From contig CM050454.1 in NCBI GenBank assembly GCA_027563935.2, forward strand, positions 22,999,501-23,063,500: a DNA stretch of 64,000 nucleotides. The letters run 5' to 3'. Below the pieces are notes generated by a model, which searched no databases, was not told the DNA's origin, and worked only from the letters and a program-made list of their open reading frames with translations. The translations under genes were made by a program, and so were the position numbers. This stretch comes from Costus lasius. Taxonomy: Eukaryota > Streptophyta > Magnoliopsida > Zingiberales > Costaceae. Shown one piece after another: positions 1 to 10,699 of the stretch. The stretch's first letter is position 1. Every line of letters begins with the position of its first letter.

Positions 1-897
1 AGATCGCATGGCATGAACATATGATCAACTATTAGTTCTTGCAATGAGAAGATAGGATGTTACCATGGCCATTATTTGGATGGCGACTTGGAAGAATATA
101 GAGGGCGAGCGGCTCTCCTCCAAAGCAGTCGCACACAAGGTGACGATGGCTACTCCCTTTTCTTCTTTGTGCTAGCAAAGTTCCAAGGTGTCCTTCAACG
201 TGTAGGAGAAGATGAGATGTTCTTCTTCTTGGCTAAGCGAAAACTCTCTACCTCTTCTCTTTCGTGGAGCCTCGACACACACACGAGAGGAGAAGCATTC
301 ATTCGAGAGAGAGGGAAGCGTTGAGGCGTTATCCAACGTGGGAACGCTTATGGCTTCCAAAAATAGAAAGTCATCAAGCCATGCGCCCATGTTTTCGAAC
401 CAACCAAAACGTCTTCTCACTTTGAACCATGCGTTCACTTATGTGAACCGGTTCTATTGCATTTGGTTCAAAGACCAAATCAAACCAAGCCATGGTCTAG
501 ATCTCATATGAACCAGATGGCTCAAGATCTAACCACACATCTCTTGATGCTCTTGATCTCATCGATCAAGCATCAATTCTCCCGATCGAAGCTTACCGAT
601 CTCAAGCCCTAATCAATCAAACATAATCAGACCAGATCTCACTTCCAATCAGAGTTTAAACTCCTTTAAACTGAACCAAAACCATTCAGTCCACACGATC
701 TGACATAAGTAAGCCATATCATCAAATTGTGGGACCCTAAGGGTTTCCTTCAATGTCGGTAACGATAACTTACGTTATCACGATCAGAGAGGGGTATCTA
801 GCAACACATCACTATCTCCCGATATGAAGGAAAGAGTCTTCCAAGACTACACCCAAACCATAGCACAAGTGTGAATCCAATTCACTTGACATACATG
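1..897 (-). mobile_element. Truncated LTR of copia family A
   Basis: This stretch aligns by eye with the LTRs of the four family A copias downstream: the region ending in AATCAATCAAACATAATCAG, the block around the GGGGTATCTAGCAACACA loop, and the CACAAGTGTGAATCCAATTCAC stretch. It is closest to the LTR of element A3. Homology stops near 897, just after CATACATG. About 800 bp of LTR expected on this side, including the TATA-bearing end, is missing, and gag-like sequence of an Athila-like element follows directly. The left end is cut by the window edge. It holds no gene. Confidence 0.85.
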
Positions 898-1026
898 GCA
901 CACCCCCTTTTTGTTTACTTCCCTTTTTAGGTGTTAAACTAGGTAGTGTTTGTTTATGTTCAGAAGATTTTTCTAATTCTAATTCCTCATAACGATCATT
1001 AATAGACTCTTTCTCCTTAAGTTCTC

Positions 1027-1583
1027 CTAATTGTCTCCCACTTCTAGTGATAATGGCATTGCAATGTTCCCAGAGCTTAATCTAGATATTTGTTCTTCTA
1101 TAACTTTATTGTACGCCACTAAAGATTCTAATTGAGAAGCAAGGTGACTAACAGTTTCTTCAAGATCCTCAAATTTTTTTGTGTTTTGAATTTGCAATGA
1201 TTGAATTTGGCTAGCTGAAAGTTTCTCTAGCATGGGTTCACTAACCTCTTCAGTCAAGGGTTGTTGATCCTCATTCTCATTCTTACCATGTTGATGACAA
1301 CATAACATTCCTTCATCTGGAGCCCATTGGCTATGATTCAAGGACATCTCCTCGAGCAACTTGAAAGCATCGTCAAATGTTCTACTCATCAAGGATCCCC
1401 CTGCGGCAGCATCAATAATTAGACGGATATTATAAACTAAGCCATAATAAAATGTTTGAATTAAAAACTCATTTTCGAAGCCATGGTTAGGACACTTCCG
1501 TTGTAGATCATTAAATCTCTCTCATGCCTCGCTGAGTGATTCTCCGCTCTTCTGTCGAAAGTTCGTGATATGATTCCTCAATT
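1027..1583 (-). pseudogene. gag: Athila-like gag, C-terminal part (broken)
   Basis: This is the downstream half of the gypsy 1 capsid gene, separated from its N-terminal half (10695-11070) by copia A1. The reading contains the gypsy gag core: ERFNDLQRKCPNHGF, then an FYYGL stretch, AAAGGSLMSRTFDDAFKLLEEM and NHSQW, as in Athila-type gag. An in-frame TGA at 1522-1524 replaces the Trp expected before ERFNDL. A coiled-coil-like stretch follows (about 1060-1220), and the frame ends at 1027. Gag would form the virus-like particle in the cytoplasm. The copy is non-functional through the insertion and the stop codon. Lineage rests on remembered family motifs, not a search. Confidence 0.8.
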
Positions 1584-1588
1584 GGATA
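1584..1588. repeat. Target site duplication GGATA of copia A1 (left)
   Basis: GGATA lies immediately left of the A1 terminal TG and is repeated at 10695-10699 right of its terminal CA. The perfect 5-bp duplication fixes both ends of the element. Confidence 0.93.
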
Positions 1589-3279
1589 TGTTCGGTCCCC
1601 TTCAAGGGGGAGCGAAACCCTAAGGTGGCGCAAGCAACCTTATTCTTATGTTTTAGCAGCGGAAGTAGGGTTTCATGAGGATCGGATGCTATACATTCAT
1701 ATGATCAACTTTTAAGAAGCATGAAGATCGAAAGAAGATCATACCGAAGCCATGTATTGGATGGCGTCAAGGAAGAAGAGATTCGAATGAAACTCCTCCA
1801 AAAAGGTGCGCACACAAGGTGATGCCGCCTACTCCTTGAGATCCTTGTGCTAGCAAGGTGCTTCAAGGGTCTTTGATCGAATCAAAGGGATGAGATGTCT
1901 TCTCCCACTTGGCCGAGACCTCTCCAAGACGTGAAGGAAGTTTTTTCACCAAGCAAGAGCGTCGAGAGTAAGCGTCAAAAACGTATTGGCGTTCTCAAGA
2001 GGTGGCGCATGAAGACTTACCAAAAATAGCAAGCCATGAAGAGCATGCGCCCACATCTTCATAACTGACAATAACGCTTCAAGATTGAACCATGCGTTCA
2101 TTGTCTTGAACCGGTTCAATCTAATTGACCCAACTCAATTTGGTTCAAAGACCAAATCAAAACAGCCCAAGCCATGGTCTAGATTTCTCTGAACCAAATG
2201 GTTCAAAATCTAACCGTTCATCTCTGGATGCTCCCGATCTCACCGATCTAGCATCAATACTCTCGATCGAAGCTTACCGATCTCAAGCCCTAATCAATCA
2301 AACATGATCAGACCAGATCTCACTTACAATCAGAGTTTAAATCCCTTTAAACTGAACTCAAACAATTCAGTCCACACGATCTGACTTAAGTAAGCCATAT
2401 CATCAAATTGTGCGACCCTAAGGGTTTCCTTTAAATGTCGGTAACGATAACTCACGTTATCACGATCAGTGAGGGGTATCTAGCAACACATCACTGTCTC
2501 CCGATATAAAGGAAAGAGTCTTCCAAGACTACACCCAAACCACAGCACAAGTGTGAATCCACTTCACAAGGCATACATGTTTCCTTTGCCACTGGATGTT
2601 CTTATTGGATAAGCATGTCAAGCCTGTAACTCCAATACGATGAGCATGATTAGATCAGATGAACACAGTCATCTGGGTATGGCCATACACTTTCTCAATC
2701 ATCTCATCAAGGGGGGCCCTTTAGAACATCACACTCCTTAAACAAGGAGACGACAATCCTTTATCTATCACTAGTGCCCTAACCTGACTCAAGCTCACCA
2801 TCCAAGATAGTCTATAATCATTATGTTTCAAATGATATTGAACTACCTCAAAACAATGACAATCATCATTTAGAAACACAAGTGATCTCAAGTCAGAGGA
2901 AATGTGCCACTTGATACAATCAAGGAATATTCACATTGTGACAAGCGATTGAATATCCTAGTAGGGTCTGTCCAGTACATCCAATGTACCCATGAGTCTA
3001 CATCTTATTCCATGCTCGAAGCATCCTATAAGATTAGAACACATACTAGTCTTAACCATATCAAGGCTGTCTCATGTTCACCAAGATACATCGACTAAGG
3101 ACATATAGCATGTCAGCCTAGCTGAACAGCATTGAGACATTATTCAGAAGTATATTTATTGCAGTAGATAATATAACAAACTAAATAATAACCATGCCTT
3201 TATAAACATAAGAGTTTATTACATGATACTGATACAATCCTTAGGACTCAAACATTAGCCTTAAGGGCATACCCCAACA
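1589..3279 (-). repeat. 3' LTR of copia A1
   Basis: 1691 bp, starting TGTTCGGTCCCC on the plus strand and ending ACCCCAACA. It matches 9005-10694 nearly base for base. On the sense strand it begins TGTTGGGGTATGCCC. It contains the TATA-like TTTATAAA at 3199-3206, the conserved hairpin at 2446-2461 and the 18-nt-loop stem-loop just downstream of that on the plus strand. No gene; short plus-strand ORFs here recur in every LTR copy and are not supported. Confidence 0.95.
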
Positions 3280-3290
3280 ATCTCCCACTT
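3280..3290 (-). other. Polypurine tract of copia A1
   Basis: The sense strand reads AGTGGGAGA immediately before the 3' LTR terminal TG. This purine run at the 3' LTR boundary is where plus-strand DNA synthesis is primed. The same tract sits at 16683, 24645 and 50101 in A2, A3 and A4. Confidence 0.85.
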
Positions 3291-3299
3291 GCACTTAAT

Positions 3300-6200
3300 C
3301 TAATGGTTGAGAAATCTCAAACCCATATTATTACAGTGCTTCTCATGCTTCTGCTGCGCCAGAGGCTTGGTAAGCGGGTCTGCCAGATTGTCATCTATAT
3401 GAACCTTGCAGATTTTGATCTCGCCACGATCTATGATCTCCCTGATCAAGTGAAACCGTCTCTGTATGTGCTTGGACTTCTGGTGCGACCGTGGTTCCTT
3501 TGCCTGTGCGATTGCTCCAGTGTTATCACAGAAGATAACCAAAGGATCTGCACTCGAAGGAACAACACCAAGTTCTCTCACGAACTTACGAATCCACACT
3601 GCCTCCTTGGATGCTTCCGAGGCTGCAACATACTCGGCTTCTGTTGTGGAATCAGCAACAGTTGACTGTTTGAAACTCTTCCACACCACTGCTCCACCAT
3701 TCAAGCTAAAAACATAGCCTGATTGCGATCGGAAATCATCCTGGTCAGACTGGAACGAAGCGTCAGTATATCCTTCAATACTGAGTTCTTCCTGACCACC
3801 ATATATCAAGAACATATCTTTGGTTCTCCGCAGATATTTTAAGATGTTCTTGACCGCAATCCAGTGTGCCTGACCTGGATTACTTTGGAACCGACTGGTC
3901 ACGCTTAACCCGTAAGCGACGTCTGGGCGAGTACACAACATCGCATACATTATGGACCCAATAGCCGAAGCATAAGGCGTATTGTCCATTTCATCTTTCT
4001 CAGTCTGTGTTTGTGGACACTGACTCTTCGAAAGATTCAGACCATGTCTGACTGGAAGATATCCTCTTTTAGAATTCTCTAAATGAAATCTCTCCAGGAC
4101 TTTATCGATGTAAGTACTCTGGCACAGCCCGAGAAGCCTCTTAGATCTATCCCTGTAGATCTTCACACCTAACACATAGGCTGCTTCTCCTAGATATTTC
4201 ATCTGGAAACATTTCCTTAACCATGCCTTAACCGCATGCATTTCAGGAATGTCATTTCCAATGATCAAGATATCATCGACGTAGAGGACTAGGAAAGTAA
4301 TTACGCTCCCACTAAACCTCTTATATACACACGGGTCATCCTCGTTCTTGATGAAACCAAACTCAGAGATTGATTCATCAAAACGAATATTCCAGCTTCT
4401 TGATGCTTGTTTAAGTCCATAAATAGACTTCTTTAACTTGCATATTTTATGACGATCTGATGGATTAGTGAAACCTTCAGGTTGTGTCATATACACATCC
4501 TCATCCAGATTTCCATTAAGGAAAGCTGTCTTCACATCCATCTGCCAGATCTCATAATCGTAATATGCAGCTATCGCGAAAAGAATCCGAATAGACTTAA
4601 ACATAGCTACTGGTGAGAAAGTTTCATCATAATCTATCCCGTAGATTTGTTTGAAACCTTTCGCAACTAGCCTGCCTTTATAGGTAACCACGTTACCATC
4701 CATGTCAATCTTCTTCTTGAAGATCCATTTACAGCCTATAGGGATAACTCCCGGAGGCGGATCAACCAAATCCCAGACTTGGTTATCTGACATGGAGTCC
4801 ATCTCGGCTCGCATAGCTTCAAGCCATCTCGCTGACTCCGGTCCACTGACCGCATCCGCATAAGTGAGGGGTTCATCATGATCAATGATGTAGACTCCGT
4901 CATAGCGCTCAGGCTGTCGACGGATCCTTCCCGATCTTCGCGGTTCCCGTGATATCTGAGCCTCAGGTTGTTCAATAACCTGTTCTACCGGCTCAGGCTC
5001 ATCCAACTGTGCTTGAGCACTTTGTCCTTCTTCTGGATTCTCATCCAACTTTATTTCTCTCCCACTGGCCTCTTGTAGAAGAAACTCCTTCTCAAGAAAT
5101 ATGGCCGTCCGAGCAACAAACACCTTGTTCTCTTTGGGATCGAAGAAATAATAACCCTTAGTTTCCTTAGGGTAACCGACAAAGATACATTTGTCAGATC
5201 TGCTCTCTAGTTTCCCAGAGGCGAGCTTTTTGACATAAGCCTCGCAGCCCCAGATCCTGATAAATGTCAAGCTTGGCTGTTTCCCATACCATAACTCATA
5301 TGGCGTCTTTGAAACGGCCTTGGATGGCACTCGGTTTAGTACCTTTGCAGCTGTTTCCAATGCAAATCCCCAAAAGGAGTATTGAAGAGTAGCCTGACTC
5401 ATCATAGAACGAACCATATCAAGTAACGTTCTATTTCTCCTCTCGGACACACCATTCCATTGGGGTGTTTTTGGCGGAGTGAGCTGTGAGATAATCCCAC
5501 ACTCCTTCAGATAGTCAGTAAACGCATGACTTAGGTATTCTCCACCTCGATCAGAGCGAAGTGCCTTGATATTTCGGCCTAGCTGATTCTGTACTTCATT
5601 CTTGAACTCTTTGAACTTGTCAAAAGATTCACTCTTATGTCTCATAAGATAGACATAACCATACCTACTGAAATCATCAGTAAAAGGTAATGAAGTACGA
5701 ATAGCCACCTCTGGCATGTTTACTAAATGGCCCACACACATCACTGTGTATAAGGTCAAGTAAACCTGAAGCCCTTTGACCTTTGTGAGGAAAAGGTGAC
5801 TTCGTCATTTTACCCATTAAACAAGCCTTGCATGTATCAATCTCCTCATAGGAGAATGATCCCAGCAGTCCATGATCATGCAACCGCTTAATGCGTTTCT
5901 TGTTAATATGGCCTAAACGACTATGCCATAGCAAGGTGCTGTCATCAGCATACTTGGCTTTCTTAATATCAATATTTTGTATAGAACATTCCATGTCCAA
6001 CATGAATAACCCATTGTTAATTGAACCAGTTGCATAAACAATATTATCTAAAGATAAAACACACTTTGAAATATTGCATTCAAAGGAAAATCCCTTCCTG
6101 ACAAGAGCAGGAATAGAGATAATATTTTTAGTAATACTGGGAACAAAGTAACAATTGTCTAGTTCCAATACAAGTCCAGATGGTAAAGAAATGAAATAGT

Positions 6201-7185
6201 CTCCTACAGCAACAGCAGCAACCCGTGCCCCGTTTCCAACGTGTAGGTCCACCTCATGCTGTCCCACCTGCCTTCTTCTCTTGAGTTCCTGTACATTTGA
6301 ACAAATGTGAACTCCACATGCAGTGTCCAACACCCATGAAATAGAAGAAGATGAAACCATGACTTCCGTCACGTAAATACCTGAGCCAGAAGCAAAGCTT
6401 CCCCTCTTATCTCCTTGGAGCGCTTTACAGTCCTTTTTCCAGTGACCCAGCTGGCCACAGTGGAAACATCTGTATTCCTTGGACCGCTTCACCTTTTGCT
6501 TCAGAGCCTTGCTGTAATTCTTGACTGGGGTCTTGCCCTTCTTCCCCTTCTTCTTGTTCCTAGAAGGAACCATTAAGACAGAGGTCGAAGGCTTTCCCTT
6601 CAGAGTTCCCTCAGTAGTCAAGAGCATATTCAGCAGCTCTGCCGGAGTACAATCGATTTTGTTCATATTAAAGTTAATGATGAACGCGTCGAATGAAGGC
6701 GGGAGAGACTGCAGAATAATGTCTACAGCAAGCTCCTGATTGATGGTATGCCCCAGTTTCTCTAGAGCTTCCTTGTGCCCAATCATCTTGAGCACATGAG
6801 CTCCCACTGGGCTCCCTTCAGCCAGTTTGCTCTGAAAGAACAGCTTTGTCAGATTATAGCGTTCTGTCCTCAACTGTGCAGCATACAGCATCTTGAGGTT
6901 CGCTATCATGTCTATAGCAGACATATCCTCATGCTGACGCTGCAGCGGTGGCGTCATAGACGCTAGCATCAGGCAAGCGACATCAATGCTATCATTGACG
7001 TGCTTTTCATAGGCTTCCTGAACCGCCCTTGCGGCGTTCGGGGCGGGCTGAGGCGGTATCGCCGTCTCGAGGACATACAGTTTCCTCTCTGCCTTAAGAA
7101 CGATCTTAAGGTGTCCGTACCAGTCTGAGAAGTTCGGCCCAGCAAACTTCTCCCTTTCCAGTAGGGATCGCACATTGAAGCTCAT
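3300..7185 (-). pseudogene. gag-pol: Copia A1 gag-pol polyprotein, one frameshift
   Basis: Single gag-protease-integrase-RT-RNase H frame, ATG at 7183-7185, that would encode about 1294 aa. Domains match the intact A2 copy: gag with a CCHC knuckle (CFHCGQLGHWKKDC), protease DTAC, integrase HHCC and D-35-E, RT YVDD, RNase H. A run of four A at 5682-5685 (three in A2) shifts the frame inside the integrase core after its first catalytic Asp, so the upstream frame stops at 5677 after 502 aa and the rest (3300 to about 5759) is an 819-aa open frame. An otherwise conserved Asp in KDLGEA reads Tyr here. Since the defect is one base in a homopolymer, a sequencing error is a real alternative to a broken gene. 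Confidence 0.92.
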
Positions 7186-7494
7186 GGTGTTCGTTGCTGC
7201 AGGTATCTACAACAATGCAAGAATAACAAGGTCAGTATCAATGTTAAGAATCAATCAGGACTTAAGAAAGATTCTTTTTCTCACTATTTTATCTGGCTGA
7301 AAAATCCAGCAAAACAGCCCGAAAGAGTAGAACTCTTTTAGTGAGATGGGATCCAGATTTCATACTTGGTCTCCGCGTCCTGCTCAGGCGAGATAAGATG
7401 CACAGAGAGTACAAGCACTAATCTCTGGTAGGCTGCCCTAGCCAATCGCCAACCCGTGCGATTCCCCTTCATCTGTGCAATCCAGCAGACTGTG

Positions 7495-7507
7495 CCAACT
7501 GAGTTGG
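7495..7507 (-). promoter_or_regulatory. Leader hairpin 1 of copia A1
   Basis: CCAAC-TGA-GTTGG is a perfect 5-bp stem with a 3-nt loop, about 310 nt upstream of the gag ATG. Copies: 20896-20908 (A2), 28861-28873 (A3), 53733-53745 (A4). Its role is unknown; a packaging or dimerisation hairpin is my inference from its place between PBS and gag. Confidence 0.6.
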
Positions 7508-7703
7508 TACAACACAATCTCTGACCCCACAGATGGCTGCCTCCATGTGCTACCATATGCGCCACATATGTAGGCTACATGGTCAAGTTGACCCGACCTA
7601 CTCCCTGGACCACCACGTGCTATGCTGAGCAACGAGAAGCGATAAATCCCTTCTCTGTAACACGCAGGTGTAATCCCGCACCGTCTGAAGATAGATGGAC
7701 GTG

Positions 7704-7716
7704 CCCACTGAGTGGG
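7704..7716 (-). promoter_or_regulatory. Leader hairpin 2 of copia A1
   Basis: CCCAC-TGA-GTGGG has the same form as hairpin 1 with one base pair exchanged and the same flanks (GTG before, GGTACAACAC after on the plus strand). Copies: 21106-21118 (A2), 29069-29081 (A3), 53942-53954 (A4). Confidence 0.6.
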
Positions 7717-8991
7717 TACAACACGGCTCCAACGATAATCAGAACAGTGAGGTTTCGCGTCAGAAGGCTAACGAGCTTGATATTTTAACGTTGGATTTTA
7801 ATGGTCTTTTATCTTCTTCACTATCATGCAATTCCTATGGTGATAGCAGAAGATAAATAAATCATGCTGTTCTACTTATTTAAACAATAAAAGAAAGCAT
7901 GGATCTTATGTGGTAAAAGCCCATAGCCTAAGTAAGATCTTAAGATACTTAAGTCTTCACTTACTTTTCTTCATGGGACTTTAGCTGCTCATCTGGCCCA
8001 AACCAGGGCCCAAGCGCCATTTGCAGCTGAGGTGCGCCCACCAGGGAAAATGCGCCTGGTCCCAGAGTCGAACCCTGGACCTCCCACCTGGTCAAGCCAC
8101 TGCTGCATGCGCCTCTGCCAAGTGTGCTTTGTGCTCTTGTCTGATTAACTTACAAATTAATCTATCTAGACAAGATTGACACGCAGGTCAATTACACTTT
8201 ATAAATTAAATACAATGTGATACGCAGATCACAATAATTAATTTACAACTTTAATACAGGCACGCAGGCCCCAGCACAGCACACATTTAACATGGGCAGC
8301 CCACATAAGAATAAATAAACAGGCATATGCAACAATCAAACATGTGATCCAACATAGGAAAATAAAATTTCGAAAACCCCATTGGCATCAATTTTAATTT
8401 TCCTTATGTGCCCTACTACCTTACAACGGTCCATTACTAGGGATCCACTCATCAGACCTAGTCAGATCCACTGCCCTTACATGCACCAAGTCCTAACTGA
8501 CTTGAGTCGACCAAATGGTCAACCATGCATGCGCCAGGGCTGAACAACCCTCATGAGTTCTGGCAAGCGGGTGTGACCCCGGGCCTAACTCATGTGTGTT
8601 CACTAGTCGTCTCAACCAGACATCGCTACATGCCTGTCTGCAGTCGACCTATAGCCACCAAGTGCTTGCGCACAGGTGCTATCTGGTCAACCCATCAAGG
8701 CTGTCAGATGGTCTGATCAGACTGTCTGGATCTAACCTAGGGGATGACTTCAACCCTAATAACCCGTCTAAGGGTTTACAGCAGGCGCCTCTTAGATCTA
8801 GTGAGGTCGCGCAAGTGATATATTTTGAGCAAAACTACATCATGCGCCAACATACATGCGCAAAAAGAAAATATGCATTTTCGCCAACTAACACATACTA
8901 GAGATTTCGCATGTAACCCTAGATCTAGAGATATGCGTAAGCAATGGATCACACAAGGCTAAAGCAATCATAATAACAATGCATAGAACCC

Positions 8992-9002
8992 CTCTGATAC
9001 CA
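8992..9002 (-). other. Primer binding site (tRNA-Met-i) of copia A1
   Basis: The sense strand reads TGGTATCAGAG, complementary to the 3' end of plant initiator tRNA-Met, two bases inside the 5' LTR. Typical of plant copia elements. Confidence 0.92.
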
Positions 9003-9824
9003 ATTGTTGGGTCCCCTTCAAGGGGGAGCGAAACCCTAAGGTGGCGCAAGCAACCTTATTCTTATGTTTTAGCAGCGGAAGTAGGGTTTCATGAGGATCG
9101 GATGCTATACATTCATATGATCAACTTTTAAGAAGCATGAAGATCGAAAGAAGATCATACCGAAGCCATGTATTGGATGGCGTCAAGGAAGAAGAGATTC
9201 GAATGAAACTCCTCCAAAAGGTGCGCACACAAGGTGATGCCGCCTACTCCTTGAGATCCTTGTGCTAGCAAGGTGCTTCAAGGGTCTTTGATCGAATCAA
9301 AGGGATGAGATGTCTTCTCCCACTTGGCCGAGACCTCTCCAAGACGTGAAGGAAGTTTTTTCACCAAGCAAGAGCGTCGAGAGTAAGCGTCAAAAACGTA
9401 TTGGCGTTCTCAAGAGGTGGCGCATGAAGACTTACCAAAAATAGCAAGCCATGAAGAGCATGCGCCCACATCTTCATAACCGACAATAACGCTTCAAGAT
9501 TGAACCATGCGTTCATTGTCTTGAACCGGTTCAATCTAATTGACCCAACTCAATTTGGTTCAAAGACCAAATCAAAACAGCCCAAGCCATGGTCTAGATT
9601 TCTCTAAACCAAATGGTTCAAAATCTAACCGTTCATCTCTGGATGCTCCCGATCTCACCGATCTAGCATCAATACTCTCGATCGAAGCTTACCGATCTCA
9701 AGCCCTAATCAATCAAACATGATCAGACCAGATCTCACTTACAATCAGAGTTTAAATCCCTTTAAACTGAACTCAAACAATTCAGTCCACACGATCTGAC
9801 TTAAGTAAGCCATATCATCAAATT

Positions 9825-9919
9825 GTGCGACCCTAAGGGTTTCCTTTAAATGTCGGTAACGATAACTCACGTTATCACGATCAGTGAGGGGTATCTAGCA
9901 ACACATCACTGTCTCCCGA
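9825..9919 (-). promoter_or_regulatory. Conserved structured LTR block (A1 copy)
   Basis: Contains stem CAGTGA/TCACTG (9882-9887 with 9906-9911) closing the 18-nt loop GGGGTATCTAGCAACACA, plus hairpin GATAAC-TCAC-GTTATC (9861-9876) and a short ACCCTAAGGGT palindrome. The block recurs in every family A LTR and in family B and C LTRs with stem changes that keep pairing. It lies about 0.8 kb into the LTR in sense direction, so probably in the transcribed leader. Function unknown. Confidence 0.6.
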
Positions 9920-10613
9920 TATAAAGGAAAGAGTCTTCCAAGACTACACCCAAACCACAGCACAAGTGTGAATCCACTTCACAAGGCATACATGTTTCCT
10001 TTGCCACTGGATGTTCTTATTGGATAAGCATGTCAAGCCTGTAACTCCAATACGATGAGCATGATTAGATCAGATGAACACAGTCATCTGGGTATGGCCA
10101 TACACTTTCTCAATCATCTCATCAAGGGGGGCCCTTTAGAACATCACACTCCTTAAACAAGGAGACGACAATCCTTTATCTATCACTAGTGCCCTAACCT
10201 GACTCAAGCTCACCATCCAAGATAGTCTATAATCATTATGTTTCAAATGATATTGAACTACCTCAAAACAATGACAATCATCATTTAGAAACACAAGTGA
10301 TCTCAAGTCAGAGGAAATGTGCCACTTGATACAATCAAGGAATATTCACATTGTGACAAGCAATTGAATATCCTAGTAGGGTCTGTCCAGTACATCCAAT
10401 GTACCCATGAGTCTACATCTTATTCCATGCTCGAAGCATCCTATAAGATTAGAACACATACTAGTCTTAACCATATCAAGGCTGTCTCATGTTCACCAAG
10501 ATACATCGACTAAGGACATATAGCATGTCAGCCTAGCTGAACAGCATTGAGACATTATTCAGAAGTATATTTATTGCAGCAGATAATATAACAAACTGAA
10601 TAATAACCATGCC

Positions 10614-10621
10614 TTTATAAA
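10614..10621 (-). promoter_or_regulatory. TATA-like box of the A1 5' LTR
   Basis: TTTATAAA followed in sense direction by GGCATGGTTATTATT. The same pair occurs in all family A LTRs and, with small changes, in family B and C LTRs. Its closeness to the LTR start implies a very short U3 if it is the true core promoter, which I infer and cannot prove. Confidence 0.55.
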
Positions 10622-10694
10622 CATAAGAGTTTATTACATGATACTGATACAATCCTTAGGCCTCAAACATTAGCCTTAAGGGCATACCCCAACA

Positions 10695-10699
10695 GGATA
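10695..10699. repeat. Target site duplication GGATA of copia A1 (right)
   Basis: Matches 1584-1588 exactly. Confidence 0.93.

Larger units (their letters stand above)
7186..8991 (-). other. 5' leader of copia A1 (untranslated)
   Basis: 1.8 kb between primer site and gag start with no supported ORF. Near gag it carries two short perfect hairpins (7495-7507 and 7704-7716) that recur in every copia here. Further upstream come GC-richer blocks around GCACGCAGGCCCCAGCAC and AT-rich spacers. The leaders of A2, A3 and A4 are collinear with it. Confidence 0.8.
1589..10694 (-). mobile_element. Copia element A1, complete, 9.1 kb
   Basis: Full-length Ty1/copia element on the minus strand: 5' LTR 9005-10694, PBS 8992-9002, leader, gag-pol 3300-7185, PPT, 3' LTR 1589-3279. 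It is inserted in the gag of gypsy 1 with perfect GGATA duplications. The two LTRs differ by about seven substitutions and one single-base indel over 1.69 kb by my reading (about 0.5%), so the insertion is recent. One extra A in the integrase region breaks the polyprotein frame. Confidence 0.95.
9005..10694 (-). repeat. 5' LTR of copia A1
   Basis: 1690 bp from TGTTGGGTCCCC to ACCCCAACA on the plus strand. The U5 end next to the PBS forms a hairpin, CCCCTT-C-AAGGGG (9013-9025). A conserved structured block lies at 9825-9919. The TATA-like TTTATAAA at 10614-10621 is only about 73 nt from the LTR start. Confidence 0.95.

Noticed and set aside
720..745. AACCCTAA words as telomere-like repeats
   Set aside because: They are single copies within LTRs, not tandem arrays.
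2904..3098. A 64-aa plus-strand ORF recurring in the family A LTRs of A1, A2 and A4 (10319, 16304, 23726, 49724, 56573)
   Set aside because: The copies are LTR duplicates of one family, antisense to element transcription, with amino acid changes of no pattern. Recurrence reflects LTR copying, not a protein.
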